A stretch of DNA of 64,000 bases from Sphingobacterium sp. (lineage in GTDB: Bacteria; Bacteroidota; Bacteroidia; Sphingobacteriales; Sphingobacteriaceae). Location of the stretch: NCBI GenBank assembly GCA_029239355.1, contig JAQZAZ010000012.1:1-64000 (forward strand). Reading direction: 5' to 3'. The translations under genes and the position numbers were made by a program. Positions 8,136-19,317 of the stretch are shown here, one piece after another. The notes under the pieces are model-generated. The model searched no databases. It was not told the origin of the DNA and was given only the letters and a program-made list of their open reading frames with translations. The number at the start of each line of letters is the position of its first letter. Position 1 is the stretch's first letter.

Positions 8136-9719
8136 ATGGAAAATTTAAATCAACAAGATAGTCTGGTTGAATATGGTTTTCGACGCGTAGTCATCACGAT
8201 TACAGCGGTACTCTGTGCTTTGCTGGAAATCGTAGATACGACAATTGTAAATGTGGCTCTTAACGATATGAAAGGTTCGTTGGGAGCAACATTGACAGAT
8301 GTGGCTTGGGTGATCACAGCTTATGCCATTGCTAACGTAATTGTTATTCCAATGACAAGTTGGCTATCCCAACAGTTTGGAAGGCGAAATTACTTTGCCG
8401 TGTCAATTATCATATTTACAGTATCTTCATTTTTATGTGGTAATGCGACCAATATCTGGGAGCTTGTTGCATTTCGCTTTCTTCAAGGGATGGGCGGGGG
8501 AGCGCTATTGGTGACCGCACAGACCATTATCACAGAAAGCTATCCCAAAGAGAAACGTAGTATGGCACAGGCTATTTATGGTATGGGAGTTATCATTGGA
8601 CCTACTTTGGGCCCACCGTTGGGTGGTTATATCATAGACAATTTCTCTTGGCCATATATTTTTTACATCAATGTGCCTTTAGGAATTATTGCTACTTTAT
8701 TGACATTGTCCTTTGTACGAAGTCCTAAATATAGTCAAAAACAGTCGGCAAGTGAAGTGGATTGGTTCGGTATGCTATTTTTGATTATGTTTATTGGTTC
8801 ACTTCAGTTTGTACTGGAACATGGTCAGCAGGATGACTGGTTTGATGATCCATTAATTTTAGGCCTGTCGATTTTATCTGTATTCGGATTGTTGTTCTTT
8901 ATTTGGCGAGAGTTGGTCTATGACAAACCGATTGTTAATTTGAGGGTGTTGCGAGATAAAAACTTGCAAGTAGGGGTGGTGATGAGTTTTATCCTCGGTT
9001 TTGGTTTATTTGGATCTACCTTTATTATTCCGATCTATACGCAATCCATATTGGGATGGACAGCAACGGATGCAGGTTTGTTATTGTTGCCAAGTTCGAT
9101 CATGACTGGGATTATGATGCCTTTTATCGGTAAAATGATTCAGAATGGTGTGCCGCAGAAATATATGGTCGCAGTCGGTTTAAGTATCTTTTTTGGCTTT
9201 TGTTTTTGGATGTATGGTCTAATGACCAATGATACAGGATCTGAACACATGTTTTGGCCACTTATCCTTCGCGGGGTAGGCTTGGGTTTACTATTTGTTC
9301 CTGTTATGACATTGTCGCTCTCTACTCTTCATGGTAGATCCATTGGTGAGGGTGCAGCATTCACGGGTATGATGCGTCAGTTGGGGGGCTCATTCGGTAT
9401 TGCGTTGATCACGACATTTATCTCCCGTGATTCTCAAAAACATCGTGTGGACTTAGTCGCAAATCTGGATCCGAGTAAGTTTGAGGTACAACAACGTGTG
9501 CAACAGTTGCAAATGAGTTTTCAGGCGAAAGGTTTTGCTCCAAATGAGGCGCTGGCCAAAGCGCATCAGATATTGGATGTGAACGTCATGAAGCAAGCAA
9601 CCGTATTGTCTTATATGGATGTATTCCTTTATTTGGGGATTATATTTTTACTTTGTGTACCTTTTGTATTGATGATCAAGCAAGGTAAAACGCAGGTGGA
9701 TATGTCAAGTGTGCACTAG
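8136..9719 (+). CDS. EmrB-type DHA2 family MFS drug transporter
   Basis: 527 residues with about 14 hydrophobic segments. Motifs of the DHA2 drug:H+ antiporter family are visible: DTTIVNVALNDM in helix 1 (motif D1), SQQFGRRNYF (motif A) and GPTLGPPLGGYIID (motif C). The start codon is two bases after the adaptor stop. It exports hydrophobic drugs or detergents through the neighbouring adaptor and TolC channel using the proton gradient; the specific substrate is not evident. A terminator follows. Confidence 0.93.
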   Translation: MENLNQQDSLVEYGFRRVVITITAVLCALLEIVDTTIVNVALNDMKGSLGATLTDVAWVITAYAIANVIVIPMTSWLSQQFGRRNYFAVSIIIFTVSSFLCGNATNIWELVAFRFLQGMGGGALLVTAQTIITESYPKEKRSMAQAIYGMGVIIGPTLGPPLGGYIIDNFSWPYIFYINVPLGIIATLLTLSFVRSPKYSQKQSASEVDWFGMLFLIMFIGSLQFVLEHGQQDDWFDDPLILGLSILSVFGLLFFIWRELVYDKPIVNLRVLRDKNLQVGVVMSFILGFGLFGSTFIIPIYTQSILGWTATDAGLLLLPSSIMTGIMMPFIGKMIQNGVPQKYMVAVGLSIFFGFCFWMYGLMTNDTGSEHMFWPLILRGVGLGLLFVPVMTLSLSTLHGRSIGEGAAFTGMMRQLGGSFGIALITTFISRDSQKHRVDLVANLDPSKFEVQQRVQQLQMSFQAKGFAPNEALAKAHQILDVNVMKQATVLSYMDVFLYLGIIFLLCVPFVLMIKQGKTQVDMSSVH

Positions 9720-9770
9720 AAGTAAGACCTTAATTTGGAATAATTAATTCAGAAATTTTATCGTTTTATT

Positions 9771-9806
9771 GGCCCTCAAAAGATTTTTAATTTTTGGGGG
9801 CTTTTT
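9771..9806 (+). terminator. Terminator of the tetR-tolC-emrAB operon
   Basis: GGCCCTCAAAA pairs with TTTTTGGGGGC (one mismatch) across an AT-rich loop and is followed by five T. It lies about 50 bases after the pump gene. Confidence 0.75.
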
Positions 9807-9934
9807 CGTATCCCACAAGGCATAAATGAAAACCTGATTCAAAATTGATTGTTAAATAATAAAAGATTTTTTTGTAATTTATACCCATAAGGTAGTCGGT
9901 AAGAAGAAGTTGTTAACTCAAAAATAAGTGTTAC

Positions 9935-11155
9935 ATGTATACGGAAAGACTTAATTTTTTAGCTTTTATCATCCCTTTGTTTTTAGTTTTGATGCTGTTG
10001 GAGTATTGGTATAGCCTGAAGAAACAAAAGCGGTATTATACATTTGATGAATCAATTTCTAATCTTAACGTCGGTATTGTTGAACGTATGTGCGATATGT
10101 TTTCAGTTAGTCTATTCTACTTTTTTTTCGTATGGATCTATCAGAATTTTGCGATTTTCCATATCGAAGCTAATTTGTGGACTTGGATCTTACTTTTTCT
10201 GTTTACGGATTTTTTATGGTATTGGTATCATCGTTATAGCCATGAGATTAACTTATTATGGGCGGCGCATGTGGTACATCATCAGAGCGAAGACTATAAT
10301 TTTACCGTTGCTGCAAGGATCACGATATTTCAAGCCGTCTTCCGTTCCGTGTTCTGGGCTTTTATACCGCTCTTGGGCTTTCCACCTTTTATGATGACCG
10401 CAATCTTATTGGTACATGGGGTGTATCCATTTTTCTCGCATACACAGACCGTGGGTAATCTGGGAATGCTTGAAAAAATTCTTGTTACGCCATCGCATCA
10501 CCGTGTCCATCATAGCAGCAACGAAATTTATTTAGATAAGAATTATGGTGATATTTTAATTATTTGGGATAAGATGTTTGGAACTTTTATTGCCGAAAAA
10601 CGCGATGAACCCTGTGTTTATGGGCTCACCAAACCTATTCATCGGTATACATTCCTTTGGCAACATTTTCACTATCTATTTGAGATAGGGATATCCTTCA
10701 AGCGTGCGGTAGGAATAAAAAACAAAATGCGGACGATATTTGGCCGTCCCGATGATATACAGCCTGAAATTAGGGAAGAATTGGAGCAAAAAATATTTGC
10801 CGGCACGAAGTCCCGGGTCCACGGAAGAAACCTAAGCCGATACATCTTTTTCCAGTCTATGCTAACCATGGTGTTGCTGTTTTTCTTTTTGCTTTATGGG
10901 AATTACCAACATAGTGTACAATTGCTGGTAGGAGGCCTTTTCATTCTGTGCAGTGTAATTTGTATCGGCGGGCTACTGGAGCACGAAAAGTGGGTTTTTC
11001 CGATTGAGCTACTGCGGCTATTTTTACTGCTGCTGTTTATAACATGTACTTTTTTTTCCTTCCCAGCACTACTGATTCTCTTCACCATGACCATGATTCT
11101 GCTAATTTTTTATCAAGGGATAAAACATCATTATCAGCGAATTCTTCATTTGTGA
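9935..11155 (+). CDS. Sterol desaturase / fatty acid hydroxylase superfamily protein
   Basis: 406 residues, polytopic. The di-iron histidine clusters are complete: H99-RYS-H103, H112-VV-HH116, H161 and H169 on the next helices, and SHHRVHH (188-193). The hydroxylase part ends near residue 225; the last 130 or so residues add further membrane helices, as in long Bacteroidota members. Enzymes of this superfamily hydroxylate or desaturate lipid chains or sphingoid bases; the substrate here is not known. It converges with the glycosyltransferase operon, with only 22 bases between the stop codons. Confidence 0.88.
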   Translation: MYTERLNFLAFIIPLFLVLMLLEYWYSLKKQKRYYTFDESISNLNVGIVERMCDMFSVSLFYFFFVWIYQNFAIFHIEANLWTWILLFLFTDFLWYWYHRYSHEINLLWAAHVVHHQSEDYNFTVAARITIFQAVFRSVFWAFIPLLGFPPFMMTAILLVHGVYPFFSHTQTVGNLGMLEKILVTPSHHRVHHSSNEIYLDKNYGDILIIWDKMFGTFIAEKRDEPCVYGLTKPIHRYTFLWQHFHYLFEIGISFKRAVGIKNKMRTIFGRPDDIQPEIREELEQKIFAGTKSRVHGRNLSRYIFFQSMLTMVLLFFFLLYGNYQHSVQLLVGGLFILCSVICIGGLLEHEKWVFPIELLRLFLLLLFITCTFFSFPALLILFTMTMILLIFYQGIKHHYQRILHL

Positions 11156-11177
11156 ATTGGGTAAGGGTGCTTTATGG

Positions 11178-12350
11178 TCAAGGTTTTTGGCATAGCGCTA
11201 TAAAGGTTTGACAATAACTCCTGGCCATGATATCCCAGCTGAAATTTATGTCTGTATTGCTTCTAAATTGTCGCCCGAGCTTCATATAATGATCTGGATT
11301 ATCCAAAATGGATTGTAGTTGCCTGACCCAAGCATTAGCATCCTGACTCTTGAGCAAAAGTCCATTGTGATTATGTGTAATGGCGCTTGTAATCCCCTCC
11401 AATTCGGCGGCTACAACAAGGGTGCCGGCCGAGGATGCTTCAAGGCAGACAAGTCCAAACCCCTCCATATCTCCTGGGACTGGGATATTGGGCATCAGAA
11501 ATGCATGCGCTTGTGCAAGAAGTTGGTTTAATTGATGACTCGGAATTTTCCCCAAGTGCTGGATTTTTTCGGGATGCGCTTTCAATAATGTGCGCATATG
11601 GTGTTGATCCGTCGGATGCCCGAGGAATAAGGTTGATAGGTGGTAGAAGTTTGTTGGTAGCATGTTGAGTAAACGCTCCTTCCAGGTTGGGTTCTGGTCA
11701 AATGGCCCTATCATAATGAGTTTGAAATTACCCTGGATAGCGGGAATGACATGCTGCATCAACCAAGAGAACCCTTTGCGTTTCACAGGCCTTCCTAAGG
11801 TGATAAAATAGGGCAGGGAGGATGTATTCCCATTTGGTTGATGATTTTCGGCTCCGGCAATACCTTTATCAGCGATGAAGGCAGATTCCGGCGTTGCTGG
11901 ATCCACGCCATTCGGGATGACTGTGATTCTTGAGGCGTCGATACCCCTAGACTGTCCGGCTTCGGCAGTCGCCTGGCTGACCGCTATCACCTGGTCAAAT
12001 GTATTGAAGCGGGGGATTATCCTTCGTTGGAAATAAGGAAGTGGAAATACCACATCAAGCCCATGAAGGGTGACAACTTTTTTCAGGTGATCGTAACCTT
12101 TGTGAAAAGAGGCCAAAGCAGCAATTAATCCGTCATTAAAATGAATAAGTTTAATGCCGGGGTTATTCTTGATTTTGGACAGGATGCGTTTGTTTAGATG
12201 AATGAAAAACCGCAAGATAGATTCCTTATTATCATAAATCAATGTATGTACTTTTAGATAAAGTGCTGCATTATTGATGAGTTCAAAGCTCTGTTTTTCC
12301 ATTCCGCCAACTGCAGGCGGATATTTGTGGCTAACAAATAAGATTTCCAT
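11178..12350 (-). CDS. Glycosyltransferase family 4 protein
   Basis: About 391 residues with two Rossmann-like halves of a GT-B enzyme. The N-terminal opening MEILFVSHKYPPAVGGMEKQ and the C-terminal EGFGLVCLE (the E-x7-E nucleotide-sugar motif) are typical of GT4. The ATG at 12350 is chosen because it begins the first beta-strand and sits one base after the upstream stop; a longer reading to 12434 would run into the preceding gene. It is the last of three minus-strand genes (GT4, LPG-synthase-like, GT4). Acceptor and sugar donor are unknown. Confidence 0.88.
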   Translation of the reverse strand: MEILFVSHKYPPAVGGMEKQSFELINNAALYLKVHTLIYDNKESILRFFIHLNKRILSKIKNNPGIKLIHFNDGLIAALASFHKGYDHLKKVVTLHGLDVVFPLPYFQRRIIPRFNTFDQVIAVSQATAEAGQSRGIDASRITVIPNGVDPATPESAFIADKGIAGAENHQPNGNTSSLPYFITLGRPVKRKGFSWLMQHVIPAIQGNFKLIMIGPFDQNPTWKERLLNMLPTNFYHLSTLFLGHPTDQHHMRTLLKAHPEKIQHLGKIPSHQLNQLLAQAHAFLMPNIPVPGDMEGFGLVCLEASSAGTLVVAAELEGITSAITHNHNGLLLKSQDANAWVRQLQSILDNPDHYMKLGRQFRSNTDINFSWDIMARSYCQTFIALCQKP

Positions 12351-12351
12351 T

Positions 12352-13353
12352 TCAGATGGTAACATGTAGTTTTTTGCGTTTAATACATAAATAAAATATC
12401 GCGCCAATGGCTGTCCAGAATACCTGACGTCCACGTCTTAGGAGGGAAACACTCAGCCAGATGCTCCCGCCTGAAATTCCGATCATGCTAAGTAATAACT
12501 TATTTGAGATTTCTTCAACTCCTAGTTGACCAGGAACAAATGCACCCGTACTCTTCAATAGGATGACGCTCATGTCAAGGATTAATCCATGAATTACGTT
12601 GACCTCGACGGCCAAAAATTTTAGAATCAGGTAGAATTCGAGACTCCCTACAAACCAATGTAGCGCAAACAGAGAATAGGAATACCAAAACACGTTATTT
12701 TGCTGTTGGTAAAAGTCTTTCGTATTCCAACACAATTTCTGGAGCTGATTTTTTGCTTTCCCTAAAAATGAAGTGTCAGCAGATAAATGTTTAGGCGCTG
12801 TTTTGGTAGAGATTAACCAATAGAATATCAAAAGGACAACCAATAATAAAATCGCGCAGACGACATAGATGGCAAATCCCGTATACCGCATAACTTCTTT
12901 TTTTAGTGGCGAGCATATCAGCCAAATCATTGTCAGCAAGAATAGGCTTAATTGCGAAAGTATGGCTGTAATACGGGAGATGGCCACGGAGCTGAGTCCC
13001 TGTTGTAATGGAATATCATAGCGTGTCAGTAATTTGGCTTTCAGTAGATCCCCGCCGATAACGCTTGTAGGATTAAAGAGTCCGACAGTTTCACCAATTT
13101 GACGTACAGCAAAAAGCTCAGCAAGATTGATGTTTTTTTTCGAAGATCCAAGGCAAATCCACCAGGCGAAAGTCCCGAAAAGATAGGCCACTAAAGTGAT
13201 CAATAATAGGAGGGTAAAGCGGTAACCAATCGTTGAAAGCTCTCGTTTCAAAGCGGACAGATCACTGTGGAATAAGAAAATTGCCAAGGATAGCACGATC
13301 ACAAGCAAAAATACAGCTTTAATGATCCGGCGAGATGTTATTAATTTGCCCAT
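12352..13353 (-). CDS. Lysylphosphatidylglycerol synthase TM region-like (UPF0104) membrane protein
   Basis: 333 residues with about eight transmembrane helices and the conserved membrane features of the MprF/AglD flippase-like domain, including GETVGLFNPTSVIGGDLLKA and the late segment GAFVPGQLGVEEI. No soluble aminoacyl-transferase domain is present, so it is not a complete MprF. Such stand-alone proteins commonly occur beside GT4 genes and are thought to move or bind lipid-linked glycans. It overlaps the upstream glycosyltransferase by 13 bases and abuts the downstream one. Confidence 0.87.
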   Translation of the reverse strand: MGKLITSRRIIKAVFLLVIVLSLAIFLFHSDLSALKRELSTIGYRFTLLLLITLVAYLFGTFAWWICLGSSKKNINLAELFAVRQIGETVGLFNPTSVIGGDLLKAKLLTRYDIPLQQGLSSVAISRITAILSQLSLFLLTMIWLICSPLKKEVMRYTGFAIYVVCAILLLVVLLIFYWLISTKTAPKHLSADTSFLGKAKNQLQKLCWNTKDFYQQQNNVFWYSYSLFALHWFVGSLEFYLILKFLAVEVNVIHGLILDMSVILLKSTGAFVPGQLGVEEISNKLLLSMIGISGGSIWLSVSLLRRGRQVFWTAIGAIFYLCIKRKKLHVTI

Positions 13354-14516
13354 GCGAGCTCTGCATCTTGCGTTTTATCGGCAAGTAATTGAATGTCATC
13401 AAAGTATTGTTGAGATAAGCCTGTCCAATCCAATTGTCCTACATAAGAAAGTCCGGCGGTAACCAGTTTTCTTTTTAGTGTTGTGTCCGACAGAATCTTC
13501 TTCAAATAATATACGTATCCAGCTGCATTTTCGGGCTGACATTTAAATCCATTTACGCCCTGCTCAATGAGGGAGGCCGAACCGCCACCATCGGCGATTA
13601 CACAAGGAAGGCCCGAAGCCAAGGCTTCGACAACAACGTTACCATAGGTTTCTGAAACCGAAGGAAAAACAAATACATCTGCAGATGCATACAATATTGC
13701 AAGTTCCTGATGCGTCTTTTTTCCCAGAAAAATAGCATTGGGCATTTCCTGCATTGCCGTCGCCTTTGCTGTTCCTTCACCGACGACAATGAAATTGTAG
13801 CCCAGTTTTTGCGCGTATATGTGCTGGTAGATTTCAATTAAGGTTTTGATGTTTTTCTCCCAGACAATTCGACTTACGAATAGTACCGTTGGTTTTTCAT
13901 TTTTAGTCAGTTGGTGGATATAATCTGAATTCTTTTTTTTGGGATTAAATAGCTGTGTGTCAATGCCTCTTTGCCAAAGCTTTAAACCGCTTTGTTGAAG
14001 TCCGATCTGTTGCAGTTCAGTTAAGATGGATTTAGTGGGGACGTAGACAATGTCACATTTGTTGTAAAAATTATTCATTGCTTTTTTCATCCATTGTTCT
14101 GTGGGTTTGACCAGAGGGAGGATGTTCTTAAAATAGTAGGCAATGTAAGAGATAAAATGGGTGTGGTATATTGTTAATACAGGGATATTTCTACGTCTGG
14201 CATAGTTCAGGGCAAAAAATCCAAGGAGAGAGGGAGTCGCGATATGAATGATATCCGGAGCAAATTCGTCCAAAGCCAGTTCAAGCTTTTTTTTGATGAG
14301 TTGCGGAATGGCTAGACAATAGTCATCATTGACGGGTATTTTAAATGTGGGTACTTTGTAAGAACGAAAGTCCCGGAATTGTGTGGGACCGCCGCCATAA
14401 ATAAAGAAGTACCTAAAATTTTGTTTGTCAATACGGTTTATCAACTGAAACATCGTGCGAGATGCACCATCGAAATCTTCCACGAGTATTTCTGTAAAAA
14501 AGGCTACCTTTCTCAT
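13341..14516 (-). CDS. Glycosyltransferase family 4, MgtA/SqdX-like
   Basis: About 391 residues. The N-terminus FFTEILVEDFDGASRTMF, the middle LWQRGIDTQLFNP and the motif SETYGNVVVEALASG (E-x7-E) match GT4 enzymes related to lipid alpha-mannosyl- and sulfoquinovosyl-transferases. The ATG at 14516 is preferred to an earlier one at 14558 because the earlier extension precedes the first beta-strand and is AT-rich. It is the first gene of a three-gene operon. A glycolipid product is likely by family but not proven. Confidence 0.88.
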   Translation of the reverse strand: MRKVAFFTEILVEDFDGASRTMFQLINRIDKQNFRYFFIYGGGPTQFRDFRSYKVPTFKIPVNDDYCLAIPQLIKKKLELALDEFAPDIIHIATPSLLGFFALNYARRRNIPVLTIYHTHFISYIAYYFKNILPLVKPTEQWMKKAMNNFYNKCDIVYVPTKSILTELQQIGLQQSGLKLWQRGIDTQLFNPKKKNSDYIHQLTKNEKPTVLFVSRIVWEKNIKTLIEIYQHIYAQKLGYNFIVVGEGTAKATAMQEMPNAIFLGKKTHQELAILYASADVFVFPSVSETYGNVVVEALASGLPCVIADGGGSASLIEQGVNGFKCQPENAAGYVYYLKKILSDTTLKRKLVTAGLSYVGQLDWTGLSQQYFDDIQLLADKTQDAELAWAN

Positions 14517-14719
14517 TTTATTCTTATTAGGGGTTTCATAAAAATATTTGAAAAGCATAACTCAAAAGCTATTTAGATATTAATCTTTTATCATTAAAGT
14601 ATTTGTAAATTGTTAATTATTAATAATTTGTCAATGATTTTTATAAGTAAAATTAATTTTAGAATATAATTGACCTAATCTTGCAATGGTATTTTTGGAA
14701 TGAACAAAGTATTCAGTCC

Positions 14720-15703
14720 ATGTTATTAGATTTATTGTTCGAAAGGAAAGCTAGACTTAAAGGTCTCCGAAAGGTGTTGATTTTAACTGTTTGCGCTTCG
14801 GCGGGCATCATGTTGGGCTTTAAATTGAAGCCTAAGGAAATGAGGCCGATGAATTTCGTTTATGTCGATATGCCAAATGCGCAGGCGGGGCAGCTCAATT
14901 TATTAACTTATAATATTGCGGGGCTTCCGGAACTCATTTCCAGTGCTGTAACCGAAAGAGCTTCGAGCATAGCATCGATTGGCGAGCGGATCAATGCCTT
15001 CGATATTGTCAATGTGCAGGAGGATTTTAACTACAATAAGTTTTTGTACAGTAGAAATAAACATGCCTACCGGACCGAAAATATGGGTGGTGTACCATTC
15101 GGTGACGGATTGAGCACACTGTCAAAATATCCTATTCAGGACTTTGAGCGAGTGAGCTGGGAAGACTGCAATGGATCGGACTGTCTAACTCCGAAAGGTT
15201 TTTCGTACGCCCGGATCCAGTTGGCAAAAGAAGTCTTTATTGATTTGTACAACGTCCATGCAACGGCACAAGATGATCCTAATGCAGCGATAGCTCGTCA
15301 GAAGAATTTGAATCAATTGAAGAATTATATTCAAAAGCACTCCGGGGGACAGCCTTTGCTCATAATGGGCGATTTTAATGCCCATTATACGTATGTATTG
15401 GATAATATTGTTTCTTTTCAGGATGAGTTAGCCCTGGTCGATGCATGGGTGAGTCTGAAAAATAAAGGGAAAATCCCTTTATGTGAAGAAGACTTTGCTG
15501 TCCGGGCAGCGTTGGACTTAACGGATGACTGTGAGGGAATTGATAAGATTTATTACCGTAACAGTGACCGTATTATATTTGAAGCTAAGAACTATCAGGT
15601 TCAAAAGAAACTTTTTCAAAATAGGGAAGGGCTAGATCTCTCTGACCACTGTGCGGTGTCGCTGCAGCTGAGATGGCAATTGACAACTCCTCCTGATCAG
15701 TAG
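14720..15703 (+). CDS. Membrane-anchored endonuclease/exonuclease/phosphatase (EEP) family protein
   Basis: 327 residues: a positively charged N-terminus, one transmembrane helix (about residues 17-35) and an extracytoplasmic EEP domain. The catalytic signatures are present: LTYNIAGLP, VQED, NVHATA, MGDFNAH, and the terminal SDHCAV. The family includes DNases, inositol phosphatases and bacterial sphingomyelinases; the membrane anchor and PKGFSYARIQL favour a lipid or phosphoester substrate outside the cytoplasm rather than DNA repair. A TTG at 14681 would extend the frame but lies inside a promoter-like TAATCTTG box, so the ATG at 14720 is chosen. It is divergent from the glycosyltransferase operon. 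Confidence 0.82.
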   Translation: MLLDLLFERKARLKGLRKVLILTVCASAGIMLGFKLKPKEMRPMNFVYVDMPNAQAGQLNLLTYNIAGLPELISSAVTERASSIASIGERINAFDIVNVQEDFNYNKFLYSRNKHAYRTENMGGVPFGDGLSTLSKYPIQDFERVSWEDCNGSDCLTPKGFSYARIQLAKEVFIDLYNVHATAQDDPNAAIARQKNLNQLKNYIQKHSGGQPLLIMGDFNAHYTYVLDNIVSFQDELALVDAWVSLKNKGKIPLCEEDFAVRAALDLTDDCEGIDKIYYRNSDRIIFEAKNYQVQKKLFQNREGLDLSDHCAVSLQLRWQLTTPPDQ

Positions 15704-15735
15704 ACTTTCTCCATTCTTTCATATCAATCGCGATT

Positions 15736-15765
15736 AGCACTGAACCCCTTTCAGTGCTTTTTTTT
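15736..15765 (+). terminator. Rho-independent terminator after EEP gene
   Basis: A perfect 9-bp stem, AGCACTGAA with TTCAGTGCT, around CCCCT, followed by a run of eight T. Confidence 0.85.
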
Positions 15766-15805
15766 GTAGAGGAGAGCCTGTCAATTTAGCGGAGAGTCTA
15801 TCAAT

Positions 15806-15836
15806 AAAAAAGCCCCATAAAATAAATTATGGAGCC
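15806..15836 (-). terminator. Rho-independent terminator after ABC-F gene
   Basis: Read on the minus strand, GGCTCCATAA pairs with TTATGGGGC (one wobble) and is followed by six T. It lies 24 bases past the ABC-F stop. Confidence 0.75.
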
Positions 15837-15860
15837 TTTATAAAATTGGGATAAATTATC

Positions 15861-17522
<1,662 letters not shown>

Positions 17523-17741
17523 CTATTTCCAAAGATCGTTCCCAATAAAATCACTGAAATTTTTGATTTTCAAAAAAATGGATAAGGGGTCCGGCTATTG
17601 ACCTAAAGGGAATGGATATGATTACAATACAGGTTGCCATGCACTTCCTGGATTTGTCGCAGATTAACAAATTATGAAACGCGAAATATTGCAATAAATT
17701 GGCTTCTTTTTTGTTGCTTTGCTATTGAAATAAAATCAATT

Positions 17742-18722
17742 ATGAAAAGAAATCACATTACGTATGCCTTATTGCCAATTTTTGCCCTTTTGCTCAATTT
17801 GCAAAGTGCTCACGCTCAATTTGGTGGACTGCTTGATAAGGTGAGCAAGGCCGTAGCTTCCAAAGGAAGCAAAATGTTAGGATTAGACAAGTTATTGAAA
17901 GAACCTGATGCAATAAGCACAAGCTTTGAAGATGTGGATCGGACAGGAGAGGAGATGCCCGATTTTGAAAATACTGCTGTTTATAAGCCGTTGGCAAAAT
18001 TGCCGAAAAATGGTCCTGATGGTTATCTGCTCGAGGCCGGCCATTTTGAAATAACAAACAAAAGTTATTGTTTAAAAGCAGGGACTTATGCACCATCCAA
18101 AGGAGATGGTTATATGTATGCGCCCACCCTAGGCAAAAAGCGGGAGGTTGTCATCGCCATCTTGAAAAGTGCAGAAAAGCATCCCGAAGTGGAACAATCA
18201 TCTGTACAGATGTTATTGTGGACAATTATAGCCAAGACTAAATTTATCGATTATTCCGGCGAGGTCAAAGAAACCGCATTGAAGTTATTGACAGCAGAGC
18301 AATTATTATTGCTGGAAGGCGGGGCGCTTGGCATATTGCCGTTTGATGTGGTGCAAAAGGCTAAAGACCAGATGCCCCCAGCTGTGCAGGCGATTTTTGA
18401 AGCAGAAAATAATATCAGACAGCTGGTTTCTTCAGGCAACTATTCTTATGCTGAGTTTGAAAAATATGCAATTATGGCGGGTATGGCCGAACCACGTACG
18501 GATGTTCCAAGTGGAATCTGGACACTTCATCCGGATGGCTACTACGTACGCTATTTTCCGAGCGGTTACTCCGTAACCAAAGTGCAGGTGTATGTACCTG
18601 AGGAACTGATCACGAAATTGAAAGGTAAAAAGTTGGTTTATGATGCAACAGATGATATTGCTTGTCCAGCGAATACAGGATCGCAACGTTTGGCACAGAC
18701 AAATGAGCCAATTAAAGACTAA
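17742..18722 (+). CDS. Secreted protein of unknown function
   Basis: 326 residues with a clear signal peptide cleaved after SAHA (residue 25) and no lipobox. The mature protein begins with QFGGLLDKVSKAVASKG, followed by a helical middle (residues 130-260) and a beta-rich C-terminal part. I recognise no domain or catalytic motif. The ATG at 17742 is chosen because it starts the signal peptide; a frame open from 17634 has no such feature. A perfect hairpin follows 42 bases downstream. Confidence 0.72.
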   Translation: MKRNHITYALLPIFALLLNLQSAHAQFGGLLDKVSKAVASKGSKMLGLDKLLKEPDAISTSFEDVDRTGEEMPDFENTAVYKPLAKLPKNGPDGYLLEAGHFEITNKSYCLKAGTYAPSKGDGYMYAPTLGKKREVVIAILKSAEKHPEVEQSSVQMLLWTIIAKTKFIDYSGEVKETALKLLTAEQLLLLEGGALGILPFDVVQKAKDQMPPAVQAIFEAENNIRQLVSSGNYSYAEFEKYAIMAGMAEPRTDVPSGIWTLHPDGYYVRYFPSGYSVTKVQVYVPEELITKLKGKKLVYDATDDIACPANTGSQRLAQTNEPIKD

Positions 18723-18764
18723 GGATGATGTGGGCAAAAGGAAATTGTTTGGTTGGGGAGAAAC

Positions 18765-18794
18765 AATAAGGGAGATCAAGTGATCTCCCTTATT
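18765..18794. terminator. Bidirectional terminator between convergent genes
   Basis: A perfect 14-bp stem, AATAAGGGAGATCA with TGATCTCCCTTATT, and a two-base loop. It serves the secreted-protein gene on the plus strand and contains the stop codon of the small membrane-protein gene on the minus strand. Confidence 0.75.
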
Positions 18795-18975
18795 CATTAA
18801 ATTTCCTCTTTTGCCTCCTGTACAATATATAAACGATGACAATAATAGCGATGATCCCTAAAATAATATAATGGGAACCTGATTGTTGTTGATGTTGGGT
18901 TGTATCCTCTGTCGTCTGCGCATATGTAAAATTTGCTACGAAAAGAAGCACCATGAAAATCCACTTCTTACACAT
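18790..18975 (-). CDS. Small membrane protein, 61 residues
   Basis: A short gene with a signal-peptide-like N-terminus (MCKKWIFMVLLFVANFTYAQ), a polar Thr/Gln linker and a single transmembrane helix (HYIILGIIAIIVIVYILY) followed by a basic tail RRQKRKFNE. The topology suggests an exported N-terminal linker and a cytoplasmic basic end. No family recognised. The stop codon lies inside the shared terminator hairpin, which supports it as a real transcription unit. Confidence 0.65.
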   Translation of the reverse strand: MCKKWIFMVLLFVANFTYAQTTEDTTQHQQQSGSHYIILGIIAIIVIVYILYRRQKRKFNE

Positions 18976-19317
18976 AATAAACGGTTTATTAACTATAGTA
19001 GCAAGCTAACCATTTTTTGCTACAAAGACAAATTAATTTTACAAAAATGACAATTTTAACAGGTGTTTTATAGCGGTTGTGATATAATGAGTTGATTTTT
19101 ATTAAGATGGATGGTTTTAGCGCAAGGTATGAAATTAAATTGTTCAGATAAATAGGAAAGACTATTATTCAAACGAGCTTTTTGGCGTTCTGCTGTGAAA
19201 AAATGAGTTTTTTTTATGATAATAGAATAAGATTTATGTAATCCCGTTCGGTTGTCGGATTAATGGTCGTAAAGTTGTATATTGTGAACCTTTTGAGCGC
19301 TTAAAGATATTAATGTC
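18976..19317. other. Intergenic region upstream of nhaA, no gene seen
   Basis: 342 AT-rich bases between divergent genes. It must hold promoters for nhaA and the small membrane protein; TAAAGTTG near 19269 resembles a -7 box for nhaA, but no well-spaced TTG partner is evident. No tRNA, riboswitch or palindrome stands out. Confidence 0.5.
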
